Positions 54,889 to 64,000 of a DNA stretch of 64,000 nt are shown here, piece after piece (within the stretch, counting starts at the first letter, position 1; the number at the start of each line of letters is the position of its first letter). Below the pieces are notes generated by a model that made no database searches, was not told the origin of the DNA, and was given only the letters and a program-made list of their open reading frames with translations. Location of the stretch: positions 124,001-188,000 of the forward strand of contig JAUJEA010000004.1 of assembly GCA_030442035.1 (NCBI GenBank), read 5' to 3'. This DNA is from Splendidivirga corallicola. Its GTDB lineage: Bacteria; Bacteroidota; Bacteroidia; Cytophagales; Cyclobacteriaceae. Position numbers and translations under genes: made by a program.

Positions 54889-57123
54889 ATGACAAAAGCT
54901 TTATCTATATGTAAGATCAGTATAGCATTTTTTTTATGTCTATCACCACTAACTGATCTTAAAAGTCAATCAATTGCTCGGGAATGGAATGAAGCCTTAC
55001 TGGAAGGTATAAGGAATGATTATGCCAGGCCTACCATTCATGCACGCAATCTTTTTCACATTTCAGCTGCTATGTATGATGCTTGGGCTGCATATAATAC
55101 TGAGGTATCCACTTATTTCCTTGGCCAGGAACACAATGGCCAATTGATCCCCTTCGAAGGAGTATCAACCCCTGCTAATATTGAATCTTCTAAAATGGAG
55201 GCTTTGTCTTTTGCTTGTTACAGATTAATAAAAAGCAGATACCAATATTCTCCGGGGGTTGACCAAACTTTTGAAATTATAGACGACATCATGATTAAAT
55301 ATGGTTATGATATACATTATGAAGGAACAGATTATGTAAATGGTACACCTGCTGATTTGGGAAATTATATAGCGGCGCAAATCATTGAATTTGGATTTGG
55401 AGACGGATCAAATGAAAAGAATGATTATGCGAATCTCTTTTATTCGCCAGTTAATAATGCCTTAGCTCTGAACAATCCTCTTGAATTGAATGAAAATGGT
55501 GATCCGGGCATAATGGATCCGAACAGATGGCAGCCATTAGCCTTTGATACATTCATAGACCAGGCAGGAAATGAGATACCTGGAAATACCCCTGAGTTTT
55601 TAAGCCCTGAGTGGGGAAATGTTATTCCCTTCTCTTTGGAAGAAAAAGATAAAGTTACCTACAATAGAAACAATTCTGATTACTATGTATATCATGATCC
55701 TGATAAACCGGCTTATATTCAAGGAGATGGTAAAGGCGATTCAGATGAGTATAAGTGGAACTTTTCCTTAGTTTCTATTTGGGGTGCTCATTTGGATTCA
55801 AATGAAAGTACTTTGTGGGACATTTCACCTGCTTCCATAGGAAATTTAGATATTGAAGAATTTCCTCAAAGTATTGTCGGATTAAGAGAATTTTATGATT
55901 ACCTGAAAGGCGGTGATCATAGTACCGGATATGACATCAATCCGAAAACTGGGCAGCCTTATGCTCCTCAAATGGTAAAAAGGGGCGATTATGCCAGAGT
56001 ATTGGCCGAGTTCTGGGCAGATGGACCTGATTCTGAAACACCTCCGGGACATTGGTTCACTATTCTTAATTATGTCAATGATCATCCCCAATTTGAAAAA
56101 AGATTTAAAGGAGAAGGGAAAGTACTGGGTGATTTGGAATGGGATGTAAAATCATATTTTGCGCTTGCCGGTGCTATGCATGATGCCGCTATTTCAGCCT
56201 GGGGCATAAAAGGATATTATGACTATATAAGGCCGATTTCCGCTATTCGATATATGGCTTTCAAAGGCCAATCAACGGATGTCTCATTGCCCAGTTATCA
56301 TGTCGAAGGGATTCCTTTGGTGGATGGATATATTGAGTTGGTCAATGAAGCTGATGAGCTTGCCGGAGAGAATAATGAGCATGTTGGAAAGATTAAATTA
56401 TATACATGGCGCGGACATAATTTCATCGCTGATCCGGAAACCGATATGGCTGGTGTTGGCTGGATACTTGCTCAAAACTGGATGCCCTATCAGAGGCCTA
56501 CATTCGTTACCCCACCATTCGCCGGTTATGTGTCGGGGCACTCCACTTATTCCAGAGCCGCAGCCAAAGTGCTTACACTCCTAACAGGCGATGAATATTT
56601 CCCGGGTGGAGTAGGCGAATTTGTTGCTAAAAAAAATGAATTCCTGGTTTTTGAAGAGGGGCCTAGTGAAGATATAATATTACAATGGGCAAAATATTAC
56701 GATGCTTCGGATCAATGCAGTCTTTCAAGAATATGGGGAGGTATCCATCCTCCGGTAGATGATGTTCCGGGAAGGTTAATTGGTGATAAAATAGGAGCAA
56801 CTGCTTTTGCCTTGGCCGAAAAGTATTTTAATGGAGAAATAATTACCACCATAGGATCCCATCATCTCAATGATGACTACAAAATTTTTCCTAATCCTAA
56901 TGCCAATGGGCGTTTGTTCGTCCAAATAAAAAGAGAACAAAGACCAAAACTTGTAAAAATAACCATCAAAAATTTGGCAAATCAAATAGTTGAGTCAATA
57001 ACAAATGCTCAAAGCGCTTCCGGGCAAATAGAAATCGATGTATCAGGGCTAAGCACCGGATGTTATATTCTAAACATAAGATTCGATGATAATATAGAGA
57101 ATAGAAAAATCATGATAGAATAA
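54889..57123 (+). CDS. Vanadium-dependent haloperoxidase / PAP2-superfamily protein with T9SS sorting tail
   Basis: A 744-residue secreted protein with a Sec signal ending LKSQS. The conserved N-terminal helices (REWNEALLEGIRNDYARPTIHARNL in parts, AAMYDAWAAYN) are typical of bacterial vanadium-haloperoxidase-like proteins. All parts of the vanadate/phosphate site are seen: K441 and R448-P449 in KGYYDYIRP, S549-G550-H551 in YVSGHS, and R614 and H620 in SRIWGGIH. The first signature has the K-x6-RP spacing. Residues from about 664 form a T9SS type A sorting domain (FPNPNANGRLFVQI, LSTGCYILNIRF). It could oxidise halides with peroxide or act as an acid phosphatase; sequence alone does not separate these. 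It stands in the cassette 4 operon between an FG-GAP protein and GH116 enzymes. Confidence 0.88.
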   Translation: MTKALSICKISIAFFLCLSPLTDLKSQSIAREWNEALLEGIRNDYARPTIHARNLFHISAAMYDAWAAYNTEVSTYFLGQEHNGQLIPFEGVSTPANIESSKMEALSFACYRLIKSRYQYSPGVDQTFEIIDDIMIKYGYDIHYEGTDYVNGTPADLGNYIAAQIIEFGFGDGSNEKNDYANLFYSPVNNALALNNPLELNENGDPGIMDPNRWQPLAFDTFIDQAGNEIPGNTPEFLSPEWGNVIPFSLEEKDKVTYNRNNSDYYVYHDPDKPAYIQGDGKGDSDEYKWNFSLVSIWGAHLDSNESTLWDISPASIGNLDIEEFPQSIVGLREFYDYLKGGDHSTGYDINPKTGQPYAPQMVKRGDYARVLAEFWADGPDSETPPGHWFTILNYVNDHPQFEKRFKGEGKVLGDLEWDVKSYFALAGAMHDAAISAWGIKGYYDYIRPISAIRYMAFKGQSTDVSLPSYHVEGIPLVDGYIELVNEADELAGENNEHVGKIKLYTWRGHNFIADPETDMAGVGWILAQNWMPYQRPTFVTPPFAGYVSGHSTYSRAAAKVLTLLTGDEYFPGGVGEFVAKKNEFLVFEEGPSEDIILQWAKYYDASDQCSLSRIWGGIHPPVDDVPGRLIGDKIGATAFALAEKYFNGEIITTIGSHHLNDDYKIFPNPNANGRLFVQIKREQRPKLVKITIKNLANQIVESITNAQSASGQIEIDVSGLSTGCYILNIRFDDNIENRKIMIE

Positions 57124-57296
57124 GGTAAACACCAAATGATTGTTTACACTAGAACAAAGTTATCAGGTCAATATCTATGTGCAAATGGTAAATGTAATCG
57201 ATCTACACATTCTTTTGAGCTATTGCCATACCCTTTGTTTTTCTTAGATTCGGATGGAAATAGAACCATTTGTTATTAAAATTTTTAAATAGAATT

Positions 57297-59963
57297 ATGA
57301 TTATCAAAAAAAACAGCACTATAGCGCTACTTATAATTTCAAAGCTTTTCCTCTGTATTTACCATGAGACTATGGGCCAGAACACTTTTAACCAAACAGA
57401 AAGAGGAACTCTGGAGATTTATACAGGAGAACAGCTAAAATACATTGGAATGCCAATCGGTGGTATCACCTCAGGGCAGGTGTACCTGGGCGGTGATGGC
57501 CAACTTTGGTATTGGGATATTTTCAATATCCAAAGAATTCAGCCCGGAGGTCCTGGTGATAAATTCTACCTTAATCCAATGGTTCAGGATCATCGTTTTG
57601 AGCAAGGCTTTGCTGTTAGGGTAAAAAAATTGCTTCCTAATACTATTACATCCAGTGTAAAACCTCTTCGCACCGGTGGTTACTCAAACATCAATTTTCG
57701 AGGTGAATATCCAATAGGTAAAGTTTCTTATGAGGAACCAGGTTTCCCAATATCAGTAAAATTAAATGCCTATACACCATTTGTACCTACCGATCATGGA
57801 TCTTCTGATTTCCCTGCTATTGTAATGGAGTATACATTGACCAATGATTCGGATAAGGAAGTTTCTGCTGAACTTTTGGGTTGGCTACAGAATATGGCAA
57901 ATTATCAGACTGCCCAAAAAGCAAAGGGAAAGCATAAAAATACCATTGTGAAATCTGAGGGAGCACTGCAATTGGTATTGTCCTCAGAGGTTAATGATGA
58001 GAGCCAGGACTTGCCCGACTACGGTAATATGACCCTAACCCTTGTGGAAGGTGAGAATGGCTGGTCAACACCTAAAACACAAAATGATATAGATTATAAT
58101 ATCCCTGAGATAAACTATTCGGAACACCATGAAGCAACAGCCAACTTAGGAAGTAGATTGACTGGCACTATTGGGAAAGAGATCTTACTCCAAGCGGGAG
58201 AAAGCAAAACACTTACTTTTATCATTTCCTGGTATTTCCCAAATGTGCACAGGGCGGAAAGTGGGTTTCATCATCTGAAAAACAGGGAAAATCTCAGACA
58301 CTATTACAGCAAGAAATTTAGCTCATCCGCAGATGTCACCAATGAAATTATTGCAAATCGGGATAAATACCTTGCTATTACAAAATTATGGAACAAGACC
58401 TGGTATGACTCTTCGCTGCCTTACTGGTTTTTGGATAGGGCCTTTGTTAATACGAGTACCCTTGCCACTACTTCCTGTTACCGTTTAAATGACCTGACTG
58501 ATGATCCTGATAATGAAGGCCGGTTTTATGCCATGGAGGGTGTATACCTGGGGCACGGTACCTGCACGCATGTTTTCCACTATGAACAGGCTTTGGGTAG
58601 AGTTTTTCCCGGACTCGCCCGTCAATTGAGAACCCAAATTGATTATGGTCTTTCCTTTAAGGAAACAGGTATCATTAGCTATAGAGGGGAGCTGAGTAGC
58701 CTTGGACAACATGATGGAAGAGGATATGCTGTCGATGGTCATGCAGGCACAATTCTTCGGGCATATCGTGAGCATACAACCGCTCCGGATTACGATTATC
58801 TTAAAGCCCATTGGCCTAAAATCAAGAAGAGTATCGCATATATGATCGCCCATGATTCTGAGAAAACCGGTCAGCCTGATGGCGTTTTGGAAGGAGCCCA
58901 ATATAATACACTGGACAGGATGTGGTATGGCAAGATTGCCTGGACCAGTAGCATGTACAACGCTGCTCTTCGAGCCGGAGTAGCAATGGCCAATGAAATG
59001 GGCGACAGAGCATTTGCCAAAAAATGTAGCAAGATTGCTGCCTTAGGAAAATCAAATATCACCAAAGAACTCTTTAATGGGGAATACTTCTTTAATACCC
59101 TTGATCCTGAAAATCCTGTCCCACCTAATTCTTATCTTGGTTGTCACATCGATCAGGTCTTGGGGCAATCCTGGGCGATTCAGGCAGGTTTACCCAGGGT
59201 ATTACCTAAGGATGAAACAAAGAAAGCGTTGGGGTCTATTTTTAGATACAACTTCCATAAAGACCTGGGGCCCTATTTGGATACGGCTACTATCAAAAAT
59301 GTTCGTTTTTATGCGCTTCCTGGAGAAGGAGGAACAGTGATGTGTTCCTTTCCCAAAGGTGGCGCTGAGAAAGCACCGGGGAAGATTAGGAATGATTGGG
59401 AAAAACTTGCTGTCGGTTATTTCAGTGAAAGCATGACTGGCTTTACCTACCAGGCTGCAGCCCACATGATTGCCGAAGGTCTTGTCGACGAAGGTATGAC
59501 GATGATCAAAGCAATTCACGACCGATATGCACCGGAGAAAAGAAATCCCTACAATGAAGTAGAATATGGCAACCACTACACACGTGCCATGTCAAGTTTC
59601 GGAGCATTTGTGGCAGCCTCCGGATTCACTTTAAATGAGCCAAAAGGAGAGATTGGCTTTGACCCTAAAATAAATCCTGACGATTTCAAATCTGCCTTCA
59701 TTTCTGGTCGAAGTTGGGGAGCATTTTCTCAAAAGAGAGCTGATAAAATGCAAACAAATGGCCTTTCCATTAATTACGGATCACTCAAATTATCTAAAAT
59801 CACTTTGCGCTGTGATGGAGAACAAAAATACTCAGTCACACTACAGGTTAATGGAAAGGAGATTGATTCTCGTGTACGGATCACTGATAATCAATATGAG
59901 ATCACATGGAAAGGTACTGACTTGAAAGCCGGTGATGAATTGAAAATAATGTTCAAAATATAA
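57297..59963 (+). CDS. GH116-family glycoside hydrolase (GBA2/DUF608 type), Sec-exported
   Basis: About 888 residues from the ATG at 57297 ([19 protein letters not shown], signal ending ETMGQ); the frame extends nine codons to a TTG which is not preferred. The N-terminal beta-sandwich ([25 protein letters not shown] in parts; [21 protein letters not shown] in parts) and the alpha-toroid catalytic domain ([32 protein letters not shown] in parts) match GH116, the family of glucosylceramidase GBA2. Candidate catalytic residues are E532 in EGAQYNTLD and D619 in [12 protein letters not shown]. Family members cleave beta-glucosides, beta-xylosides or glucosylceramide-like lipids. It is the first of two tandem GH116 genes. 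Confidence 0.88.
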   Translation: MIIKKNSTIALLIISKLFLCIYHETMGQNTFNQTERGTLEIYTGEQLKYIGMPIGGITSGQVYLGGDGQLWYWDIFNIQRIQPGGPGDKFYLNPMVQDHRFEQGFAVRVKKLLPNTITSSVKPLRTGGYSNINFRGEYPIGKVSYEEPGFPISVKLNAYTPFVPTDHGSSDFPAIVMEYTLTNDSDKEVSAELLGWLQNMANYQTAQKAKGKHKNTIVKSEGALQLVLSSEVNDESQDLPDYGNMTLTLVEGENGWSTPKTQNDIDYNIPEINYSEHHEATANLGSRLTGTIGKEILLQAGESKTLTFIISWYFPNVHRAESGFHHLKNRENLRHYYSKKFSSSADVTNEIIANRDKYLAITKLWNKTWYDSSLPYWFLDRAFVNTSTLATTSCYRLNDLTDDPDNEGRFYAMEGVYLGHGTCTHVFHYEQALGRVFPGLARQLRTQIDYGLSFKETGIISYRGELSSLGQHDGRGYAVDGHAGTILRAYREHTTAPDYDYLKAHWPKIKKSIAYMIAHDSEKTGQPDGVLEGAQYNTLDRMWYGKIAWTSSMYNAALRAGVAMANEMGDRAFAKKCSKIAALGKSNITKELFNGEYFFNTLDPENPVPPNSYLGCHIDQVLGQSWAIQAGLPRVLPKDETKKALGSIFRYNFHKDLGPYLDTATIKNVRFYALPGEGGTVMCSFPKGGAEKAPGKIRNDWEKLAVGYFSESMTGFTYQAAAHMIAEGLVDEGMTMIKAIHDRYAPEKRNPYNEVEYGNHYTRAMSSFGAFVAASGFTLNEPKGEIGFDPKINPDDFKSAFISGRSWGAFSQKRADKMQTNGLSINYGSLKLSKITLRCDGEQKYSVTLQVNGKEIDSRVRITDNQYEITWKGTDLKAGDELKIMFKI

Positions 59964-60128
59964 AGACATAAATGCAAAATATTTGATTATGATCATTGGG
60001 TTTTCAAAGGATAACAAGTAGGAGAACGCAATCTCCTCATTTCTATGAGACTCTCTTAATCAAATAATCGCGCAGTCAGGGCTAAAAAAATCTGAGATGA
60101 GTAGCATCATATTAATTGTACAAGATTT

Positions 60129-62954
60129 ATGAAGAAACAGAAAATATCCTTAAGAGATTTGCAAAAACAACCAACTGAACAATGTGATCCCGGCACCGGA
60201 TGTTGTTTACCCGAAAACAATACATTTACAAAGGAGCCTCAACCGGTGCCCTTTATGCGACGTGATTTTATGAAAGCCATGGGAGTGATGATGGGAGGTG
60301 CAGCTGTTGGATTTCCTGCTATTGGAAAGGATAAGGAAAAACAATTGGTTCCATATACTGTTCCCGAGAACAAAAATTTAGACCCAAAATGGATTGAATC
60401 ACTATACGAAAGAGGGGAACCGGAAATATATAAAGGAAAGGAGCTAGTCTATGTTGGTATGCCTATTGGAGGTATTACAGCAGGGCAGGTATATCTGGGA
60501 GGAGATGGTAAACTATGGCTATGGCGTATTTTTAATAAGCAGCACAATGGTGTAATTGAAAAGATTACCCGCTACAATGGAAGGAGAATTCGTTCGAGAG
60601 ACGGAAGCAATTATGTGGTGCCCATCGAGCCGGATTCCCCATTGGAACAGGGGTTCAAAATAGCGGTTAAGCAAGGGAACAAGGTGCTTGAAAGGCGATT
60701 GGATTATCGAGGCTTCAAAGACATTACTTTCAAAGGACAATACCCAATAGGGAAGGTAGGCTATCGAGATGATACTTTACCTGTTGATGTTGACCTCTTA
60801 GCCTATTCACCATTTGTTCCTTTGGATTGGGAATCATCCAGTTATCCTGCTACAGTCATGCGTTTTACCGTGCGCAACACTGGTAGCGAGGTAGTCTCCT
60901 GTGCCTTAAAAGGATGGCTGGAAAATGCCACACATATCAGTACAGGAGATGCTGTTAAAACAAAGATCAGGAACAGATTAATACAAAAAGATGGTAATGC
61001 AATCCTGGCATTGGACGCCCCGGCTTCTTTGGCTTCAAACAAAAATGCTGCCCATGACCCTGAGCAACAGCGTGATCATGGAAGTATGTCATTGATGTTA
61101 CGCAACACCGACGATAATAGCCGGTTTAGTTTAGGAAAAAAAGAAATGTCAGAACTCGGTTCCGGGGAACCGAAAGAACTAACAACACAACTTAAGGACC
61201 GAAGTATTGGGAAACTGGAAAAAACGATCGAATTGTCACCAGGAGAGGAAAAGACTGTTGAATTTGTAATAAGCTGGTATTTTCCTAACCTGTATCCATC
61301 CGAATGGAGCGATTTGAGCAATCGGTTTAAAGGTCGGTTTTATAAAAATAAATACAATGATGCGGCCGAGGCAGCCATAGACCTGGCGTCCAGACTGGAT
61401 TCATTGTATGAAAGCACTTTGTCCTGGGTAAAAACCTTTTATGAAGATGCGACACTCCCCCATTGGTTTCTGAACCGTACTTTTGTAAATATTTCAACTT
61501 TGGCCACCGAGACTTGCTATCGTCTCGAGGACGGACGTTTTTGGGCATGGGAAGGAGTAGGTTGTTGTCCTGGTACTTGTACCCATGTATGGCACTATGC
61601 CCAGGCCATGGGACGCATTTTCCCTGAAATCGAACGTAATCTGCGTGAAAAGACTGATTTTGAAGTGATGGATAAAAAATCAGGGAAAATAGATTTCAGA
61701 GCAGGAATTGCTAATAGAGATGCAGCAGATGGCCAGGCTGGAATTATCATGAGAGCTTACCGCGATCACCAGATGAGTGGCGATAATACTTATTTGGAAA
61801 GAAACTGGAACAATATCAAGTTAGCACTGAATTATCTTATAGATATGGACAAAGAGGATGGAGAAGCTAACGGGATGATTTTTGGAGAGCAACATAATAC
61901 ACTGGATGCAGAATGGTACGGTAATATCCCGGTAATCACCTCACTTTACCTTTGTGCATTGGCCAGCGGTCATGAGATGGCCAAAGATATGAAGGATGAA
62001 GCTTTTGCCGAAACATGTAAAAGCATTCTGGAAAAAGGCCGAAAGAATATAGAAACACTCTTCAATGATGATTACGGTTATTTCGTGCAAAGGGAAGATC
62101 CAAATCATGGTAATGCTATAGGGATAGGGACCGGTTGCTACATCGATCAAGTGTTTGGCCAGGGATGGGCTTTTCAGATAGGGTTGGGTAGATTGTTTAA
62201 CACAGACATGAATAAAAAATCTTTGGAAGCACTATGGAAGCACAACTATGTTCCTGATATGGGGCCATATCGCGCAGCTTTGCCGGTGAACCTGGCAGGT
62301 CGCCCATATGCCTTGGATGGCGAGGCGGGATTGGTCATGTGTACCTGGCCCAATGGAGGACGAAAGAAAGATTGGGAAAAACATTGGCAATATGGGTATT
62401 TTAATGAATGCATGTCCGGGTTTGAATACCAGGCAGCCAGCCATATGATGTGGGAAGGAGAGGACCTCGTAGAAAAGAGCCTAATACTGACCCGGTCAAT
62501 CCATGACAGATACCATCCTTCAAGGCGAAATCCGTACAACGAAATAGAGTGCAGTGACCACTACTCGAGAGCCATGGCCAGCTATGGTGTTTATTTGGCG
62601 GCATGTGGATTTGAGTATCATGGTCCAAAAGGCCATTTGGCTTTTGCTCCCAAATGGCAACAAGAGAATTTCAAAGCAGCCTTCACGGCAGCAAAAGGAT
62701 GGGGGAGCCTGGTCCAGCAGAGGGAGGGCAAAAGTCAGACGAATGAAGTAGTAGTAAACTATGGTCAACTTTCTTTACAACAATTGACCCTCGAAATACC
62801 TAAGGGAAAAAGATATAAGTCCATCAATTTAAAATTAAATGGTAAACGAGTTCCCGGTTTAAAGGTAAACCAATCCGGAGAACGATTAATCATTGGTTTT
62901 GACCCGGTTAAAATGAACGTAAAAGATAAACTGATATCTTCTGTTAAATACTAA
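60129..62954 (+). CDS. GH116-family glycoside hydrolase (GBA2/DUF608 type), Tat-type signal
   Basis: A 941-residue paralogue of the preceding gene. It begins with a 43-residue extension holding three cysteines (EQCDPGTGCCLPE), followed by a twin-arginine motif R44-R45-D-F-M-K and a hydrophobic alanine/glycine stretch, so export is likely by the Tat route. A later ATG at 60255 would start directly at the twin-arginine motif. The catalytic part shows [41 protein letters not shown]587 in GEQHNTLDAEWYG and D673 in CYIDQVFGQGWA. The different export route suggests folding or cofactor loading before export, or a periplasmic position complementary to its Sec-exported neighbour. Confidence 0.88.
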   Translation: MKKQKISLRDLQKQPTEQCDPGTGCCLPENNTFTKEPQPVPFMRRDFMKAMGVMMGGAAVGFPAIGKDKEKQLVPYTVPENKNLDPKWIESLYERGEPEIYKGKELVYVGMPIGGITAGQVYLGGDGKLWLWRIFNKQHNGVIEKITRYNGRRIRSRDGSNYVVPIEPDSPLEQGFKIAVKQGNKVLERRLDYRGFKDITFKGQYPIGKVGYRDDTLPVDVDLLAYSPFVPLDWESSSYPATVMRFTVRNTGSEVVSCALKGWLENATHISTGDAVKTKIRNRLIQKDGNAILALDAPASLASNKNAAHDPEQQRDHGSMSLMLRNTDDNSRFSLGKKEMSELGSGEPKELTTQLKDRSIGKLEKTIELSPGEEKTVEFVISWYFPNLYPSEWSDLSNRFKGRFYKNKYNDAAEAAIDLASRLDSLYESTLSWVKTFYEDATLPHWFLNRTFVNISTLATETCYRLEDGRFWAWEGVGCCPGTCTHVWHYAQAMGRIFPEIERNLREKTDFEVMDKKSGKIDFRAGIANRDAADGQAGIIMRAYRDHQMSGDNTYLERNWNNIKLALNYLIDMDKEDGEANGMIFGEQHNTLDAEWYGNIPVITSLYLCALASGHEMAKDMKDEAFAETCKSILEKGRKNIETLFNDDYGYFVQREDPNHGNAIGIGTGCYIDQVFGQGWAFQIGLGRLFNTDMNKKSLEALWKHNYVPDMGPYRAALPVNLAGRPYALDGEAGLVMCTWPNGGRKKDWEKHWQYGYFNECMSGFEYQAASHMMWEGEDLVEKSLILTRSIHDRYHPSRRNPYNEIECSDHYSRAMASYGVYLAACGFEYHGPKGHLAFAPKWQQENFKAAFTAAKGWGSLVQQREGKSQTNEVVVNYGQLSLQQLTLEIPKGKRYKSINLKLNGKRVPGLKVNQSGERLIIGFDPVKMNVKDKLISSVKY

Positions 62955-63061
62955 GAATTAAATGTACAAAGGGCATATGCAATGATATCATTTATAGAAT
63001 GGCCTCAGATAAGCATTGATTGAATAGACTTACAGGTACGATTGATCAATAGTCTTACTTT

Positions 63062-63100
63062 TGACAAGAGGACAGGTTTAACAAACCTGTCCTCTTGTCA
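63062..63100. terminator. Perfect 18-base-pair hairpin terminator
   Basis: TGACAAGAGGACAGGTTT at 63062-63079 pairs without mismatch with AAACCTGTCCTCTTGTCA at 63083-63100 across a 3-base loop. It ends the cassette 4 operon. The lack of a clear T run leaves open whether it stops or stabilises the transcript. Confidence 0.75.
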
Positions 63101-63322
63101 TGTTAATACATACCAAATTGATTTTTATCCAACCTAAATCTTGAGGTAAATGATCTCATAGAAGTCATCAAACAAGACGATATAAGTATCAGTAAAAGCA
63201 AGAATACCTGAGCGTTACAATACCGTGTGCAATGCCCACTTAAGTGTCCGGTAGTGTTTAAAATCGAAGGTGTGATTTAGATTGGATTTTATTAATACCA
63301 AATAGTGTGTCATTAACAAGAC

Positions 63323-63361
63323 CAAATCAAAAAACGTAATATTTACGTTTTTTGATTTGGA
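63323..63361 (+). promoter_or_regulatory. Perfect hairpin in the leader of the right-edge sigma gene
   Basis: CCAAATCAAAAAACGTAA at 63323-63340 pairs perfectly with TTACGTTTTTTGATTTGG at 63344-63361 across TAT. It lies 55 bases before the sigma start, so it is either the terminator of an upstream transcript or a leader structure or operator controlling the sigma gene. Confidence 0.55.
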
Positions 63362-63416
63362 ACAAGGAATTTTTTGTCTAAATTGCTTTCTACATGTGTG
63401 AATATTGCATTTGATA

Positions 63417-64000
63417 TGTTCTCACCGCTTAAAAAAAATGTTAGTACCGGAACCAAAGTTGATCCGAAACAACCCAAGTTGAATCGATCACCAGAAGCCG
63501 ATAAATCACTTTGGAAGGCTTTTACGAAGGGAAGTGAAGCTGCATTTGTCGACATTTACAACCAGCATTTTCAAATATTATATGATTACGGTAGACAATT
63601 TTCAGGAGATTTTGAATTTGTAAAAGACTGCATTCAAGAGGTATTCATATCGATCAGAACGAAAAGATCCAAACTGCCTTTAGTATCTTCTATCAAAGCG
63701 TATTTATTAAAGGCCGTTAGAAATAAAATTTTAACGGAAATAAGGGATACCAGGAAAAATCAATTTACCGATATTAATACATTACCTCTCAATTTTCACG
63801 TTGTTCCCTCATATGAAAATGTTTTGATCAATCGTCAATTCAATGACGATCAAATTTCACAGATCCAAAAATCATTATCCCTTTTGTCGGAGAGACAGCG
63901 TGAAGCGATATATCATTTTTACTATGCAAACCTGGGATATCATGAAATAAGAGATATTATGGGCTTTGGCAGTACCAGGGCCGCCAGAAATCTGGTATAT
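63417..64000 (+). CDS. FecI-like ECF sigma factor, truncated by window edge
   Basis: From the ATG at 63417 a frame runs without stop for 194 codons plus two bases to the window end. After a roughly 30-residue basic leader (MFSPLKKNVSTG) come region 2 (AFVDIYNQHFQILYDYGRQF, then VKDCIQEVFISIR) and region 4 (LSLLSERQREAIYHFYYANLG, YHEIRDIMGFGSTRAARNL). It shares the DCIQ motif and overall pattern with the sigma factor at 45813, not with those of cassettes 1-3. It was missed by length-based frame listing because no stop codon is present. It probably starts a fifth sigma-FecR-SusCD cassette to the right. Confidence 0.88.

Larger units (their letters stand above)
62955..63416. other. Intergenic region with two perfect hairpins
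   Basis: A gap of about 460 bases between the second GH116 gene and the last sigma gene. It holds the strong terminator at 63062-63100 and the leader hairpin at 63323-63361, listed separately. I see no further frame or repeat. Confidence 0.5.

Noticed and set aside
57125-57147. Short hairpin GTAAACA/TGTTTAC after the haloperoxidase gene as a terminator.
   Set aside because: Only seven AT-rich pairs and no T run; could be chance.

Overview
The window looks like a chromosomal stretch of a marine-type or environmental Bacteroidota, most likely of the Cytophagales or a related order. The evidence is low GC, repeated SusC/SusD pairs whose receptors carry an N-terminal signalling (STN) domain, FecI-like ECF sigma and FecR anti-sigma pairs, type IX secretion (T9SS) sorting domains, many lipoproteins and several glycoside hydrolases. 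Every gene except a truncated one at the left edge lies on the + strand. I see no rRNA, tRNA, CRISPR array, transposase or phage gene. The species cannot be named from this alone.

Layout. 1-130 (-): start of a SusC-like receptor running off the left edge. 878-4496: two secreted glycosidase-like lipoproteins (GH123-like/DUF4091 and DUF4838-like). Four complete signalling and uptake cassettes follow, each ordered ECF sigma, FecR, STN-SusC, SusD. Cassette 1 (5035-11952) is followed by a T9SS-exported FG-GAP/ASPIC-UnbV protein, a PorV-like protein and a GH16 glucanase. Cassette 2 (16774-23865) is followed by a GH29 alpha-fucosidase and a giant FG-GAP/ASPIC-UnbV lipoprotein. Cassette 3 (29131-37032, with a DUF3823 lipoprotein) is followed by two overlapping giant FG-GAP/ASPIC-UnbV genes and a GH2 enzyme. 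Cassette 4 (45813-52900) is followed by a short FG-GAP/ASPIC-UnbV protein, a vanadium-haloperoxidase-like enzyme and two tandem GH116 enzymes. A fifth ECF sigma gene (63417 onward) runs off the right edge.

Inferred working: in each cassette the STN domain of the outer-membrane SusC receptor would signal through the FecR periplasmic domain to release its sigma factor, raising expression of SusC/SusD and the downstream hydrolases. Hairpins lie before each susC, and terminator-like hairpins lie after each SusD unit, so receptor pairs are probably expressed at levels different from both their regulators and the enzymes behind them. The most distinctive features are the coupling of every cassette to at least one FG-GAP/ASPIC-UnbV protein, a motif around a conserved cysteine (RG-x-x-CSS) in the three giant ones, a PUL-embedded PorV paralogue, a haloperoxidase with a T9SS tail, and a dispersed intergenic repeat that carries a nested palindrome in one copy.
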